A stretch of DNA of 64,000 bases from Colletes latitarsis (GCF_051014445.1 NW_027488366.1:12294001-12358000); one strand, 5' to 3'; counted from the stretch's first letter, positions 39,557-51,688 are shown. The notes: generated from the sequence alone by a model not told the origin. Made by a program: numbers and translations.

Positions 39557-39561
39557 CACAT
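39557..39561. repeat. Target site duplication CACAT, left copy
   Basis: CACAT lies directly before the inserted element and again directly after it at 41,101-41,105. The uninterrupted satellite has a single CACATACTTG here. A 5-bp duplication is typical of LTR-retrotransposon integrase. Confidence 0.85.
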
Positions 39562-39781
39562 TGTTTAAATATGTTAAAAAACTATTTAAAATCGCGTTAG
39601 TCTGAAAACATTAAATTCTCGGCTGCGATTCCCGTATCCGTTTGTGTACGTGACACTGCGGAAGGTTAAGCGTTCGTCAGGTTCGTTGAACGTTCGGACG
39701 ATTTAAAACCGCAGCCGTTTACGTGTTTTTGTACGCCGACCTCACGCGAAGATTCGCTTCGCACCGGTTTAAACGGTATCG

Positions 39782-39789
39782 TGACGTCA
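39782..39789. promoter_or_regulatory. CRE-like palindrome TGACGTCA in the LTR
   Basis: A perfect 8-bp TGACGTCA, the consensus site for CREB/ATF bZIP factors, 20 bp upstream of an AT-rich TATA-like box. In an LTR this position fits a U3 enhancer element. An isolated 8-mer can also occur by chance. Confidence 0.4.
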
Positions 39790-39808
39790 GCGTCGAGAGA
39801 GAGAACCG

Positions 39809-39818
39809 TATAATATAT
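39809..39818 (+). promoter_or_regulatory. TATA-like box TATAATATAT in the LTR
   Basis: TATAATATAT lies in an otherwise GC-rich region just downstream of the CRE-like site. It is a candidate core promoter for plus-strand transcription starting about 30 bp further on. It competes with the TATAAAAA box near 39,998. Confidence 0.35.
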
Positions 39819-39997
39819 TGAAAAGAGATCGACAGCTGAATTCGGCAGCGCCGCATCGCGACGACAAGGCGCGACCGAGTCTTCGTCTGTCGATCCGCGA
39901 CAATATTCGTAATTATTCACGAGCCGACTGCCAACGGGAGCGGATCCCAGAAGATCTCGCTCCTCAAGTACGGACTCGCACATAATATTCGGACTTG

Positions 39998-40005
39998 TAT
40001 AAAAA
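39998..40005 (+). promoter_or_regulatory. TATA box TATAAAAA in the LTR
   Basis: TATAAAAA is close to the canonical TATA box and is followed by GC-rich sequence from about 40,015. If used, R would begin near 40,030, leaving a U3 of about 470 bp. Confidence 0.4.
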
Positions 40006-40682
40006 AGAATTCTCTCCGTTGCTGCGGTTAGAGTTTCCCAGAACAATCTACCTGCGACAAAAGGGAGGTCGTAATACACGCAGCGCGTGGCGCGACCGCC
40101 TTCGCTAGGAAGGATTGTACGTTGCAGTCGTTGCCGCGACCGCGACGTAAGGGACTCAGGGTGCACCCACCCAGAATCCCTTTAAAGCTATACGGCTTTG
40201 GAGCCTCCCAAAGGTCATACCGTTGAATCGGTACCGCCTCGTGGAGTGCTCTTCGTGCAAAGGTCGCCAAAAGACCCTCTCCAAAAACCCGTCGGTGTAC
40301 GAGTCGACCGTACACCCTATGGAGGAGTTCGGGTTCAAGGTCGCCTCACCTTCCGTCACGCCGCCTACCAAATACGGTCCCCGTGCAACACGGTCGCCGG
40401 GTAGGCTTTATAGTGCGGTTGGACCCACGAGGGATTTTTTGCAAAGGACACTTTACTGTCACGGTCCCCGGTAGAAACGGTCGCCGTGCAGTAATTTTAC
40501 AGTGTCGCAGGAAATCACCTCGCACGACGTTCCTACGTCACCCGCACGGAGAGCGTGCTCACGGGATCCACCCATTTGGAGCTTTACGACCTCCATTTGG
40601 TGACCCGTCCGTGGCTAAGTCGCCCCCGACAGATACGAGTGAATTCTCTTCTGTTCAGGGCAAACGTATCGCTGATAGTTTC

Positions 40683-40688
40683 AATAAA
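40683..40688 (+). promoter_or_regulatory. Polyadenylation signal AATAAA in the LTR (candidate 1)
   Basis: AATAAA within TTTCAATAAATAATTATC, about 680 bp downstream of the TATAAAAA box. In an LTR the poly(A) signal ends R. Two further AATAAA motifs at 40,986 and 41,026 are alternatives. Confidence 0.35.
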
Positions 40689-40943
40689 TAATTATCAGCG
40701 TACAAGTACAAATTTACAGTCCACTGATTCACGTTGAACGACAGCCGATTCCCCCCTCCCAGCGCACAGCTAGCCGCTAGGAGAGCGAGGCGAACAGCTG
40801 ACGAGCGTGTTTACGATACGTGTACGCACGTATTTAATCTGAACAAACCTTTGTTACAGCAACCAAGGTCCATCCCAACCGGGGCAACGCCGGTGAATCT
40901 CCACCCCCGGCTGGATTATAAAATAATTCTCGCTCTTTGTAAT

Positions 40944-40980
40944 TTATATTTTTTTTATTTTTTTCATTTTTTTTTGTTTA
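40944..40980. other. T-rich tract in the LTR
   Basis: A stretch of T runs interrupted by single A, C and G bases, immediately before two AATAAA motifs. It may be a low-complexity part of the LTR near its 3' end. On the minus strand it would be an A-rich tract, but there is no other retroposon feature beside it. Confidence 0.6.
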
Positions 40981-40985
40981 AATTA

Positions 40986-41031
40986 AATAAAAGGCTTGTC
41001 GCAAAGCGCCAAGCGAAAATTACAAAATAAA
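40986..41031 (+). promoter_or_regulatory. Polyadenylation signals AATAAA in the LTR (candidates 2 and 3)
   Basis: AATAAA at 40,986-40,991 and at 41,026-41,031, 70-115 bp before the end of the element. If used, U5 would be very short. They support the plus orientation but are AT-rich motifs in an AT-rich stretch. Confidence 0.35.
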
Positions 41032-41100
41032 AAACTTATCAATCACTCTCCCTAGTATTTCCCTCGTCCGGACCCCGGTTAGAACCCTTAGTTTCTAACA

Positions 41101-41105
41101 CACAT
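41101..41105. repeat. Target site duplication CACAT, right copy
   Basis: Matches 39,557-39,561. The satellite resumes in perfect register immediately after it (CACATACTTGTTGAACTG). Confidence 0.85.
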
Positions 41106-43431
41106 ACTTGTTGAACTGATCCTGGGTTTTTTCTGGTTTGGATCACGTAGTAAAGTGGTACCACAATAAAACAGTCAATTAAACCTGGTTTCGATCAATA
41201 TTTTAGAGGATAACGCAAGTTAGGTCTGGGATAGGTCTGGGATTTGCCCTCATCAGACTCATACTTTCGCATACTTCACATACTTGTTGAACAGATCCTG
41301 GGTTTTTTTCTGGTTTGGATCACGTAGTAATGTGGTACCACACTAAAACAGTCAATTAAACCTGGTTTCGATCAATATTTTAGAGGATAACGAAAGTTAT
41401 GTCTAGTTTAGGCCTGGGATTTGCCCTCATCAGACTCATACTTTCGCATACTTCACATACTTGTTGAACAGATCCTGGGTTTTTTCTGGTTTGGATCACG
41501 TAGTAATGTGGTACCACACTGAAACTGTCGATTAAACTTGATTTCGATCAATATTTTTGAGGACAACGCATATTAGGTCTAGGTTAGGCCTGGGATTTGC
41601 CCTCATCAGGGTCATACTTTCGCAGTTTTAACATACACGTTGACCTGATCGAGCGTTTTTTCCGCTTTGGATCACGTAGTCAAGTGGTACCACACTGAAG
41701 CAGTCCATTAAACCCGGTTTGGATCAATATTTTAGAGGATAACGCATGTTAGGTTTGGGTTAGGTCTAGGATTTGCCCTCATCAGGCTCATACTTTCGCA
41801 TATTTCTCATACTTCATGGGTAGATCCTGGGCTTTTTCTGGATTGCATCACGTAGTAATGAAGTACAACACTGAAACAGTCAATTAAACCTGGTTTCCAT
41901 CAATATTTTAGAGGATAATGCATGTTAGGTCTAGGTTAGCCCTGAGATTTTCACTCATCAGACATATTCTTTCGCATTCTTCACATACCTGTTGAACGGA
42001 TCCTGGGTTTTTTCTGGTTTGGAGCACGTAGTAATGTGGGACCACACTGAAGCAATCAATTAAACCTGGTCTTGATAAATATTTTTGAGGATAACGCATG
42101 TTAGGTCTGGGTTAGGTCTAGGATTTGCCCCCATCACGCTCATACTTTCGCATATTTCTCATACTTCATGGCTAGATCCTGGGCTATTTCTGGATTGGAT
42201 CTCGTAGTCATGTGGTACCACACTGAAACAGCCCACTAAACCTGGTTCCGATCAATATTTTAGAGGATAACGAAAGTTATGTCTAGGTTAGGCCTGGGAT
42301 TTGCTCTCATCAGACTCATGCTTTCGCATTTTTAACATACTTGTGGAACAGATCCTGGGTTTTTTCTGGTATGGATCACGTAGTAACGTGGTACCACACT
42401 GAAACATTCAGTTAAACCTGGTCTTGATAAATATTTTTGAGGATAACGCATGTTAGGTCTGGGTTAGGTCTAGGATTTGCCCTCATCAGGCTCATACTTT
42501 CGCATATTTCTTATACTTCATGGATAGATCCTGGGCTATTTTCTGGTTTGGATCACATAGTATTGTGGTACCACACTGAAACAGTCGATTAAACCAGGTT
42601 TCGATCAATATTCTTGAGGATAACGCGTGTTAGGTCTAGGTAAGGCCTGGGATTTTCACTCATCAGACTCATTCTTTCGCATTCTTCACATACCTGTTGA
42701 ACGGATCCTGGGTTTTTTCTGGATGGATCACGTAGTAATGTGGGACCACACTGAAGCAATCAATTAAACCTGGTCTTGATAAATATTTTAGAGGATAACG
42801 CATGTTAGGTCTGGGTTAGGTCCTGGATTTGCTCTCGTCAGGCTCATACTTTCGCATATTTCTCATACTTGATGGCTAGATCCTGGGCTTTTTCCGGATT
42901 GCATCACGTGGTAATGAAGTACAACACTGAAACAGTCAATTAAACCTGGTTTCCATCAATATCTTAGAGGACAACGCAAGTTAGGTCTGCGAAAGGTCTG
43001 GGATTTGCCCTCATCAGACTCATACGTTCGCGTTTTTCACATACTTGTTGAACGGATCCTGGGTTTTTTCTGGTTTGGATCACGTAGTAATGTGGTACCA
43101 CACTGAAACATTCAAATGAACCAGGACTTGATAAATATTTTAGATGATAACACATGTTAGGTCTGGGTTAGGTCTAGGATTTGCCCTCATCAGGCTCATA
43201 CTTTCGCATATTTCTCATACTTCATGGCTAGATCCTGGGCTATTTCTGGATTGGATCACGTAGTAATGTGGTACCACACTGAAACAGTCAATTAAACCTG
43301 GTTTCGATCAATATTTTAGAGGACAATGCAAGTTAGGTCTGGGATAGGTCTGGGATTCGCCCTCATCAGGCTCATACTTTCGCACACTTCACAGACTCGT
43401 TTAACAGATCCTGGGTTTTTTCTGGTTTGGT

Positions 43432-44262
43432 TCACGTAGTAATGTGGTACCACACTGAAACATTCAATTAAACCTGGTCTTGATGAATATTTTAGAGGAT
43501 AACGCATGTTAGGTTTGGGTTAGGTCTAGGATTTGCCCACATCAGGCTCATACTTTCGCATATTTCCCATACTTCATGGCTAGATCCTGGGCTATTTCTG
43601 GATTGGATCACGTAGTAATGTGGTACCACACTGAAACAGTCAATTAAACCTGGTTTCGATCAATATTTTAGAGGACAATGCAAGTTAGGTCTGGGATAGG
43701 TCTGGGATTTGCCCACATCAGGGTCATACATTCGCATATTTCCCATACTTCATGGCTAGATCCTGGGCTATTTCTGGATTGGATCACGTAGTAATGTGGT
43801 ACCACGCTGAAACAGTCGATTAAACCTGGTTTCGATCAATATTTTTGAGGATAACGCATGTTAGGTCTAGGTTAGGCCGGGGATTTTCACTCATCAGACT
43901 CATACTTTCGCATTCTTCACATACTTGTTGAGCGGATCCTGGGTTTTTACCGGTTTGGATCACGTAGTAATGTGGTACCACACTGAAACATTCAATTAAA
44001 CCTGGTCTTGATGAATATTTTAGAGGATAACGCATGTTAGGTTTGGGTTAGGTCTAGGATTTGCCCACATCAGGCTCATACTTTCGCATATTTCCCATAC
44101 TTCATGGCTAGATCCTGGGCTATTTCTGGATTGGATCACGTAGTAATGTGGTACCACACTGAAACAGTCAATTAAACCTGGTTTCGATCAATATTTTAGA
44201 GGACAATGCAAGTTAGGTCTGGGATAGGTCTGGGATTTGCCCACATCAGGGTCATACTTTCG
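43432..44262 (+). repeat. 528-bp higher-order repeat (3 monomers), ~1.6 copies
   Basis: AACGCATGTTAGGTTTGGG at 43,501 recurs at 44,029 (3 x 176), together with the shared private variants GGTCTTGATGAATATT, CATATTTCCCATACTTC and GAGGACAATGCAAG. The match is lost at about 44,262. A second relation at 880 bp (5 monomers) links 43,800-44,035 with 44,680-44,915 through GTTGAGCGGATCC and TTTACCGGTTTGG. Confidence 0.78.
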
Positions 44263-45279
44263 CATTTTTCACATACTTGTTGAACAGATCCTGGGGGTTT
44301 TCTGGTTTGGATCGCGCAGTAATGTGGTACCACACTGAAACATTCAGTTAAACCTGGTCTTGATAAATATTTTTGAGGATAACGCATGTTAGGTCTAGGT
44401 TAGGCCGGGGACTTTCACTCATCAGTCTCATACTTTCGCATTCTTCACATACTTGTTGAACGGATCCTGGGTTTTTACTGGTTTGGATCACGTAGTAATG
44501 TGGTACCACACTGAAACATTCAATTAAACCTGGTCTTGATAAATATTTTAGAGGATAACGCATGTTAGGTCTGGGTTAGGTCTAGGATTTGCCCTCATCA
44601 GGCTCCTCCTTTCGCATATTTCTCATACTTCATGGCTGGATCCTGGGCTATTTCTGGATTGGATCACATAGTAATGTGGTACCACACTGAAACAGTCGAT
44701 TAAACCTGGTTTCGATCAATATTTTTGAGGATAACGCATGTTAGGTCTAGGTTAGGCCGGGGATTTTCACTCATCAGACTCATACTTTCGCATTCTTCAC
44801 ATACTTGTTGAGCGGATCCTGGGTTTTTACCGGTTTGGATCACGTAGTAATGTGGTACCACACTGAAACATTCAATTAAACCTGGTCTTGATAAATATTT
44901 TAGAGGATAACGCATGTTAGGTTTGGGTTAGGTCTAGGATTTGCCCTCATCAGGCTCATACTTTCGCATATCTCTCATACTTCATGGCTAGATCCTGGGC
45001 TGTTTCTGGATTGTATCACATAGTAATGTGGTACCACGCTGAAACAGTCGATTAAACCTGGTTTCGATCAATATTTTAGAGGATAACGCAAGTTAAGTCT
45101 GGGATAGGTCTGGGATTTGACCTCATCAGACTCATACTTTCGCATTTTTCACATACTTGTTGAACAGATCCTGGGTTTTTTCTGGTTTGGATCACGTAGT
45201 AGTGTGGTACCACACTGAAACAGTCCATTAAACCTGGTTTTGATCAATATTTTAGAGAATAATTCATGTTAGGTCTAGG

Positions 45280-45289
45280 TTAGGTTAGG
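45280..45289 (+). repeat. Local TTAGG duplication (TTAGGTTAGG)
   Basis: One monomer reads CTAGGTTAGGTTAGGTCTG where neighbours read CTAGGTTAGGTCTG. This is a 5-bp gain of exactly one TTAGG. TTAGG is the usual insect telomere repeat, but two units are not a telomere tract; slippage explains it. Confidence 0.8.
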
Positions 45290-45881
45290 TCTGCGATTTG
45301 CTCTCATCAGGCTCATTCTTTCGCATATTTCTCATACTTGATGGCTCGATCCCGGGCTTTTTCTGGATTGCATCACGTAGCAATGAAGTACAACACTGAA
45401 ACAGTCAATTAAACCAGGTTTCGATCAATATTTTAGAGAATAATTCATGTTAGGTCTAGGTTAGGTCTGGGATTTGCTCCCATCAGGCTCATTCTTTCGC
45501 ATATTTGTCATACTTGATGGCTAGATCCTGGGCTTTCTCTGGATTGCATCACGTAGTAATGAAGTACAACACTGAAACAGTCAATTAAACCTAGTTTCCA
45601 TCAATATCTTAGAGGACAACGCAAGTTAGGTCTGGGATAGGCCTGGGATTTGTCCACATCAGGCTCATACTTTCGCGTTTTTCACATACTTGTTGAACAG
45701 ATCCTGGGTTTTTTCTGGTTTGGATCACGTAGTAATGGAGTACAACACTGAAACAGTCAATTAAACCTGGTTTCCATCAATATTTTAGAGGACAACGCAT
45801 GTCAGGTCTCGGTTAGGTCTGGGATTTGCCCTCATCAGGCTCATACTTTCGCGTTTTTCACATACATGTTGAACAGATCCT

Positions 45882-48800
45882 GGGTTTTTTCTGGTTTGGA
45901 TCACGTAGTAATGTGGTACCACACTGAGACAGTCGATTGAACCAGGTTTCGATCAATATTTTTGAGGATAACGCATGTTAGGTCTTGGTTAGGTCTGGGA
46001 TTTTCACTCATCAGACTCATACTTTCGCATTCTTCACATACTTGTTGAACGGATCATGGGTTTTTTCTGGTTTGGATCACGTAGTAATGTGGGACCACAC
46101 TGAAACAATCAATTAAACCTGGTGTTGATAAATATTTTAGAGGATAACGCATGTTAGGTCTGGGATAGGTCGGGGATTAGCCCTCATCAGACTCATACTT
46201 TCGCACACTTCACATGCTCGTTGAACAGATCCTGGGTTTTTTCTGGTTTGGATCACGTAGTAATGTGGGACCACAATGAAACAGTCGATTAAACCAGGTT
46301 TCGATCAATATTTTAGAGGGTAACGCAAGTTAGGTCTGGGATAGGTCAGGGATTTGACCTCATCAGACTCATAATTTCGCACACTTCACATACTCCTTGA
46401 ACAGATCCAGGGTTATTTTCTGGTTTGGATCACATAATAATGTGGTACCACACTGAAACAGTCGATTAAACCTGCTTTTGATCAATATTTTAGAGAATAA
46501 TTCATGTTAGGTCTAGGTTAGGTCAAGGATTTGCTCTCATCAGGCTCATTCTTTCGCATATTTCTCATACTTGATGGCTAGATCCTGGACTTTTTCTGGA
46601 TTGCATCACGTAGTAATGAAGTACAACACTGAAACAGTCAATTAAACCTGGTTTCGATCAATATTTTAGAGAATAATTCATGTTAGGTCTAGGTTAGGTC
46701 TGGGATTTGCTCTCATCAGGCTCATTCTTTCGCATATTTCTCATACTTGATGGCTAGATCCTGGGCTTTTTCTGGATTGCATCACGTAGTAATGAAGTAC
46801 AACACTGAAACAGTCAATTAAACCTGGTTTCCATCAATATTTTAGAGGACAACGCAAGTTAGGTCTAGGTAAGGCCTGAGATTTTCACTCATCAGACTCA
46901 TACTTACGCAATCTTCACATACTTGTTGAACGGATCCTGGGTTTTTTCTGGTTTGGATCACGTAGTAATGTGGTACCACACTGAAACAGTCGATTAAACC
47001 TGCTTTTGATCAATATTTAGAGAATAATTCATGTTAGGTCTAGGTTAGGTCAAGGATTTGCTCTCATCAGGCTCATTCTTTCGCATATTTCTCATACTTG
47101 ATGGCTAGATCCTGGGCTTTTTCTGGATTGCATCACGTAGTAATGTGGTACCACACTGAAACATTCAATTAAACCTGGTCTTGATAAATATTTTAGAGGA
47201 TAACGCATGTTAGGTCTGGGTTAGGTCTAGGATTTGCCCGCATCAGGCTCATTCTTTCGCATATTTCTCATACTTGATGGCTAGATCCTGGGCTTTTTCT
47301 GGATTGCATCACTTAGTAATGAAGTACAATTCTGAAACAGTCAATTAAACCTGTTTTCGATCAATATTTTAGAGGATAACGGAAGTTAGGTCTGGGATAG
47401 GTCTAGGATTTGCCCTCATCAGGCTCTTACTTTCGCATATTTCTCATACTTCATGGCTAGATCCTGGGCTGTTTCTGGATTGTATCACGTAGTAATGTGG
47501 TACCACGCTGAAACAGTCAATTAAACCTGGTTTCGATCAATATTTTAGAGGATAACGGAAGTTAGGTCTGGGATAGGTCTAGGATTTGCCCTCATCAGGC
47601 TCTTACTTTCGCATATTTCTCATACTTCATGGCTAGATCCTGGGCTATTTCGGGATTGGATCACGTAGTAAAGTGGTACCACACTGAAACAGTCCATTAA
47701 ACCTGGTTTCGCTCAATATTTTAGAGGATAACGCATGTTAGGTCTAGGTTAGGTCTGGGATTTGCTCTCATCAGGCTCATTCTTTCGCATATTTCTCACA
47801 CTTGATGGCTAGATCCTGGGCTTTTTCTAGATTGCATCACGTAGTAATGTAGTACCTCACTGAAACAGTCAATGAAACCAGGTTTCCATGAATATTTTAG
47901 AAGACAACGCAAGTTAGGTCTAGGTAAGGCCTGAGATTTTCACTGATCAGACTCATACTTTCGTATTCTCCGCATACTTGTTGAACGGATCCTGGGTTTT
48001 TTCTGGTTTGGATGACGTAGTAATGTGGTACCACACTGAAACATTCAATTAAACCTGGTCTTGATAAATATTTTAGAGAATAACGCATGTTAGGTCTGGG
48101 TTAGGTCTAGGATTTGCCCTCATCAGGCTCATACTTTCGCATATTTCTCATACTTCATGGCTAGATCCGGGGCTATTTCTGGATTGGATCACGTAGTAAT
48201 GTGGCACCCCACTGAAACAGTCAATTAAACCTGGTTGCGATCAATGTTTTAGAGGATAACGCATGTTAGGTCTGGGTTAGGTCTAGTATTTGCCCTCATC
48301 AGGCTCATTCTTTCGCATATTTCTCAAACTTGATGGCTAGATCCTGGGCTTTTTCTGGATTGCATCACGTAGTAATGTAGTACCACACTGAAACATTCAA
48401 TTAAACCTGGTCTTGATAAATATTTCAGAGGATAACGCATGTTAGGTCTAGGTTAGGTCAGGGATTTGCTCTCATCAGTGTCATACTGCCGCAGTTTTAA
48501 CATACTTGTTGAACGGATCCTGGGTTTATTCTGGTTTGGTTCACGTAGTAATGTGGTACCACACTGAAGCAGTCCATTAAACCTGGTTGCGATCAATGTT
48601 TTAGAGGATAACGCATGTTAGGTCTGGGTTAGGTCTAGTATTTGCCCTCATCAGGCTCATTCTTTCGCATATTTCTCAAACTTGATGGCTAGATCCTGGG
48701 CTTTTTCTGGATTGCATCACGTAGTAATGTAGTACCACACTGAAACATTCAATTAAACCTGGTCTTGATAAATATTTCAGAGGATAACGCATGTTAGGTC

Positions 48801-51688
48801 TGGGTTAGGTCTAGGATTTGCACTCATCAGGCTCATACTTTCGCATATTTCTCATACTTTATGGCTAGATCCTGGGCTATTTCTGGATTGGATCACGCAG
48901 TAAAGTGGTACCACACTGAAACAGTCAATGAAACCAGGTTTCCATGAATATTTTAGAAGACAACGCAAGTTAGGTCTAGGTAATGCCTGGGATTTTCACT
49001 GATCAGACTCATACTTTCGCATTCTTCACATACTTGTTGAACGGATCCTGGGTTTTTTCTGGTTTGGATGACGTAGTAATGTGGTACCACACTGAAACAT
49101 TCAAATAAACCTGGTCTTGATAAATATTTTAGAGAATAACGCATGTTAGGTCTGGGTTAGGTCTAGGTTTTGCCCTCATCAGGCTCATTCTTCCGCATAT
49201 TTCTCATACATGTTGAACAGACCCTGGGTATTTTCTGGCATGGAACACGTAGTAATGTGGGACCACACTGAAACAATCAATTAAACCTGGTCTTGATAAA
49301 TATTTTAGAGGATAACGCATGTTAGGTCTGGGTTAGGTCTAGGATTTGCTCTCATCAGGCTCATACTTTCGCATATTTCTCATACTTCATGGCTAGATCC
49401 TGGGCTGTTTCTGGATTGTATCACGTAGTAATGTGGTACCACGCTGAAACAGTCAATTAAACCTGGTTTCGATCAATATTTTAGAGGATAACGGAAGTTA
49501 GGTCTGTGATGGGTCTAGGATTTGCCCTCATCAGGCTCTTACTTTCGCATATTTCTCATACTTCATGGCTAGATCCTGGGCTATTTCTGTATTGGATCAC
49601 GTAGTAAAGTGGTACCACACTGAAACATTCAATAAAACCTGGTCTGGATAAATATTTTAGAGGATAACGCATCTTAGGTCTGGGTTAGGTCTAAGATTTG
49701 CCCTCATCAGGCTCACAGTTTAGCGTTTTTCGCTTACTTGTTGAACAGATCCTGGGTTTTTTCTGGTTTGGATCACGAAGTAGTGTGGTACCACACTGAA
49801 ACAGTCCATTAAACTTCGTTTCGCTCAATATTTTAGAGGATAACGCATGTTAGGTCTAGGTTAGGTCTGGGATTTGCTCTCATCAGGCTCATTCTTTCGC
49901 ATATTTCTCATACTTGATGGCTAGATCCTGGGCTTTTTCTGGATTGCATCACGTAGTAATGTAGTACCACACTGAAACATTCAATTAAACCTGGTCTTGA
50001 TAAATATTTCAGCGGATAACGCATGTTAGGTCTGGGTTAGGTCTAGGATTTGCACTCATCAGGCTCATACTTTCGCATATATCTCATACTTCATAGCTAG
50101 ATCCTGGGCTTTTTCTGGATTGCATCACGTAGTAATGAAGTACAACACTGAAACAGCCAATTGAACCTGGTCTCCATCAATATCTTAGAGGACAACGCAA
50201 GTTAGGTCTGGGTAGGTCTTGGATTTGCCCTCATCAGGCTCATACTTTCGCATATTTCTCATACTTCATGGCTAGATCCTGGGCTATTTCTGGATTGGAT
50301 CACGTAGTAAAGTGGTGCCACACTGAAACATTCAATGAAACCTGGTCTGGATAAATATTTTAGAGGATAACGCATGTTAGGTCTGGGATAGGTCTAGGAT
50401 TTGCCCTCATCAGGCTCTTACTTTCGCATATTTCTCATACTTCATGGCTAGATCCTGGGCTTTTTCTGGATTGCATCACGTAGTAATGAAGTACAACACT
50501 GAAACAGTCAATTAAACCTGGTTTCCATCAATATTTTAGAGGACAACGCATGTTAGGTCTAGGTTAGGCCTGGGATTTGCCCTCATCAGGGTCATACTGT
50601 CGCAGTTTTAACATACTTGTTGAACGGATCCTGGGTTTTTTCTGGTTTGGTTCACGTAGTAATGTGGTACCACACTGAAACATTCAATTAAACCTGGTCT
50701 TGATAAATATTTTAGAGGATAACGCATGTTAGGTTTGGGTTAGGTCTAGGATTTGCCCTCATTAGGCTCATACTTTCGCATATTTCTCATACTTCATGGC
50801 TAGATCCTGGGCTTTTTCTGGATTGCATCACGTAGTAATGTAGTACCACACTGAAACATTCAATTAAACTTGGTCTTGATAAATATTTCAGAGGATAACG
50901 CATGTTAGGTCTGGGTTAGCTCTAGGATTTGCACTCAAAAGGCTCATACTTTCGCGTTTTTCACATACCTGTTGAACAGATCCTGGGTTTTTTCTGCTTT
51001 GGATCACGTAGTAGTGTGGTACCACACTGAAGCAGTCCATTAAACCTGGTTGCGATCAATGTTTTAGAGGATAACGCATGTTAGGTCTGGGTTAGGTCTA
51101 GTATTTGCCCTCATCAGGCTCATTCTTTCGCATATTTCTCAAACTTGATGGCTAGATCCTGGGCTTTTTCTGGATTGCATCACGTAGTAATGTAGTACCA
51201 CACTGAAACATTCAATTAAACCTGGTCTTGATAAATATTTCAGAGGATAACGCATGTTAGGTCTGGGTTAGGTCTAGGATTTGCACTCATCAGGCTCATA
51301 CATCCGCGTTTTTCACATACCTGTTGAACAGATCCTGGGTTTTTTCTGCTTTGGATCACGTAGTAGTGTGGTACCACACTGAAGCAGTCCATTAAACCTG
51401 GTTGCGATCAATGTTTTAGAGGATAACGCATATTAGGTCTGGGTTAGGTCTAGTATTTGCCCTCATCAGGCTCATTCTTTCGCATATTTCTCAAACTTGA
51501 TGGCTAGATCCTGGGCTTTTTCTGGATTGCATCACGTAGTAATGTAGTACCACACTGAAACATTCAATTAAACCTGGTCTTGATAAATATTTCAGAGGAT
51601 AACGCATGTTAGGTCTGGGTTAGGTCTAGGATTTGCACTCATCAGGCTCACACTTTCGCGTTTTTCACATACTTGTTGAACAGATCCT
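45882..51688 (+). repeat. Long higher-order repeat, copy 1 (33 monomers, 5,807 bp)
   Basis: Runs from one GATCCTGGG marker to its counterpart at 51,689. Length is 33 x 176 minus 1. A shared one-base deletion (CAATATTTAGAG for CAATATTTTAGAG) is at 47,011 here and at 52,818 and 57,921 in the other copies. Relative to copy 2 this copy has four extra monomers: one near 48,230-48,405 (GTTGCGATCAATG type) and three near 48,780-49,310. At 46,284 it keeps GTCGATTAAACC where copies 2 and 3 have GTCGACTAAACC. Confidence 0.88.

Larger units (their letters stand above)
21941..39561 (+). repeat. Satellite array, subfamily B, left part
   Basis: About 100 monomers of 176 bp in the same orientation as block A. 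Subfamily B signatures are GCATGTTAGGTCTAGG or GCAAGTTAGGTCTGGG after the landmark, CATCAGGCTCATAC or CATCAGACTCATAC, a second CATACTT followed by GTTGAACGG, CATGGCTAG or GATGGCTAG, and GGTCTTGATAAATATT. Another recurrent type has GTTGACCTGATCGAGGG. Open frames of 63-89 codons now fall on the minus strand, beginning at the complement of AACGCAT; they recur monomer by monomer and resemble no known protein. Confidence 0.96.
39562..41100 (+). mobile_element. Solo LTR of an LTR retrotransposon (1,539 bp)
   Basis: Non-satellite DNA sharply bounded by satellite. It starts TGTTTAAATATG and ends GTTTCTAACA, so it has TG...CA ends and the short inverted termini TGTT/AACA, and is flanked by CACAT on both sides. 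Removing the element and one CACAT leaves 81 + 95 = 176 bp, exactly one monomer, so insertion caused no other change. Its composition is CpG-rich (many CG in 39,660-40,560), unlike the satellite. No gag, protease, reverse transcriptase, integrase, primer-binding site or polypurine tract is visible, so it is either a solo LTR left by LTR-LTR recombination or a non-autonomous element. The plus orientation is favoured by TATA-like boxes at the left and AATAAA motifs at the right. The family (Gypsy, BEL/Pao or other) cannot be set from this sequence. Open frames inside, up to 166 codons on the minus strand at 39,666-40,166, have no recognisable domain. Confidence 0.78.

Noticed and set aside
39666..40737. 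Overlapping frames of 60-166 codons inside the LTR
   Set aside because: They overlap on both strands and in several frames, as expected in GC-rich non-coding DNA, and show no gag, protease, reverse transcriptase, integrase or envelope motif.
40700..41060. rRNA or tRNA gene in the GC-rich insertion
   Set aside because: No tRNA A/B box pair with cloverleaf arms and no familiar rRNA core sequence could be recognised.
39562..41100. DNA transposon or complete retrotransposon
   Set aside because: Terminal inverted repeats are only a few bases (TGTT/AACA), the duplication is 5 bp, and neither transposase nor pol sequence is present; a solo LTR explains all of this better.
41950..42010. CENP-B box in the CTTGTTGAACGGATCCTGGG segment
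   Set aside because: It superficially resembles the TTCGTTGGAA...CGGG pattern, but the essential TTCG and CGGG spacing is not met in the copies I checked.
45240..45300. Interstitial telomere tract
   Set aside because: Only two consecutive TTAGG units occur; elsewhere the motif is single and separated by TCTGG or TCTAGG, so it is part of the monomer and not telomeric DNA.
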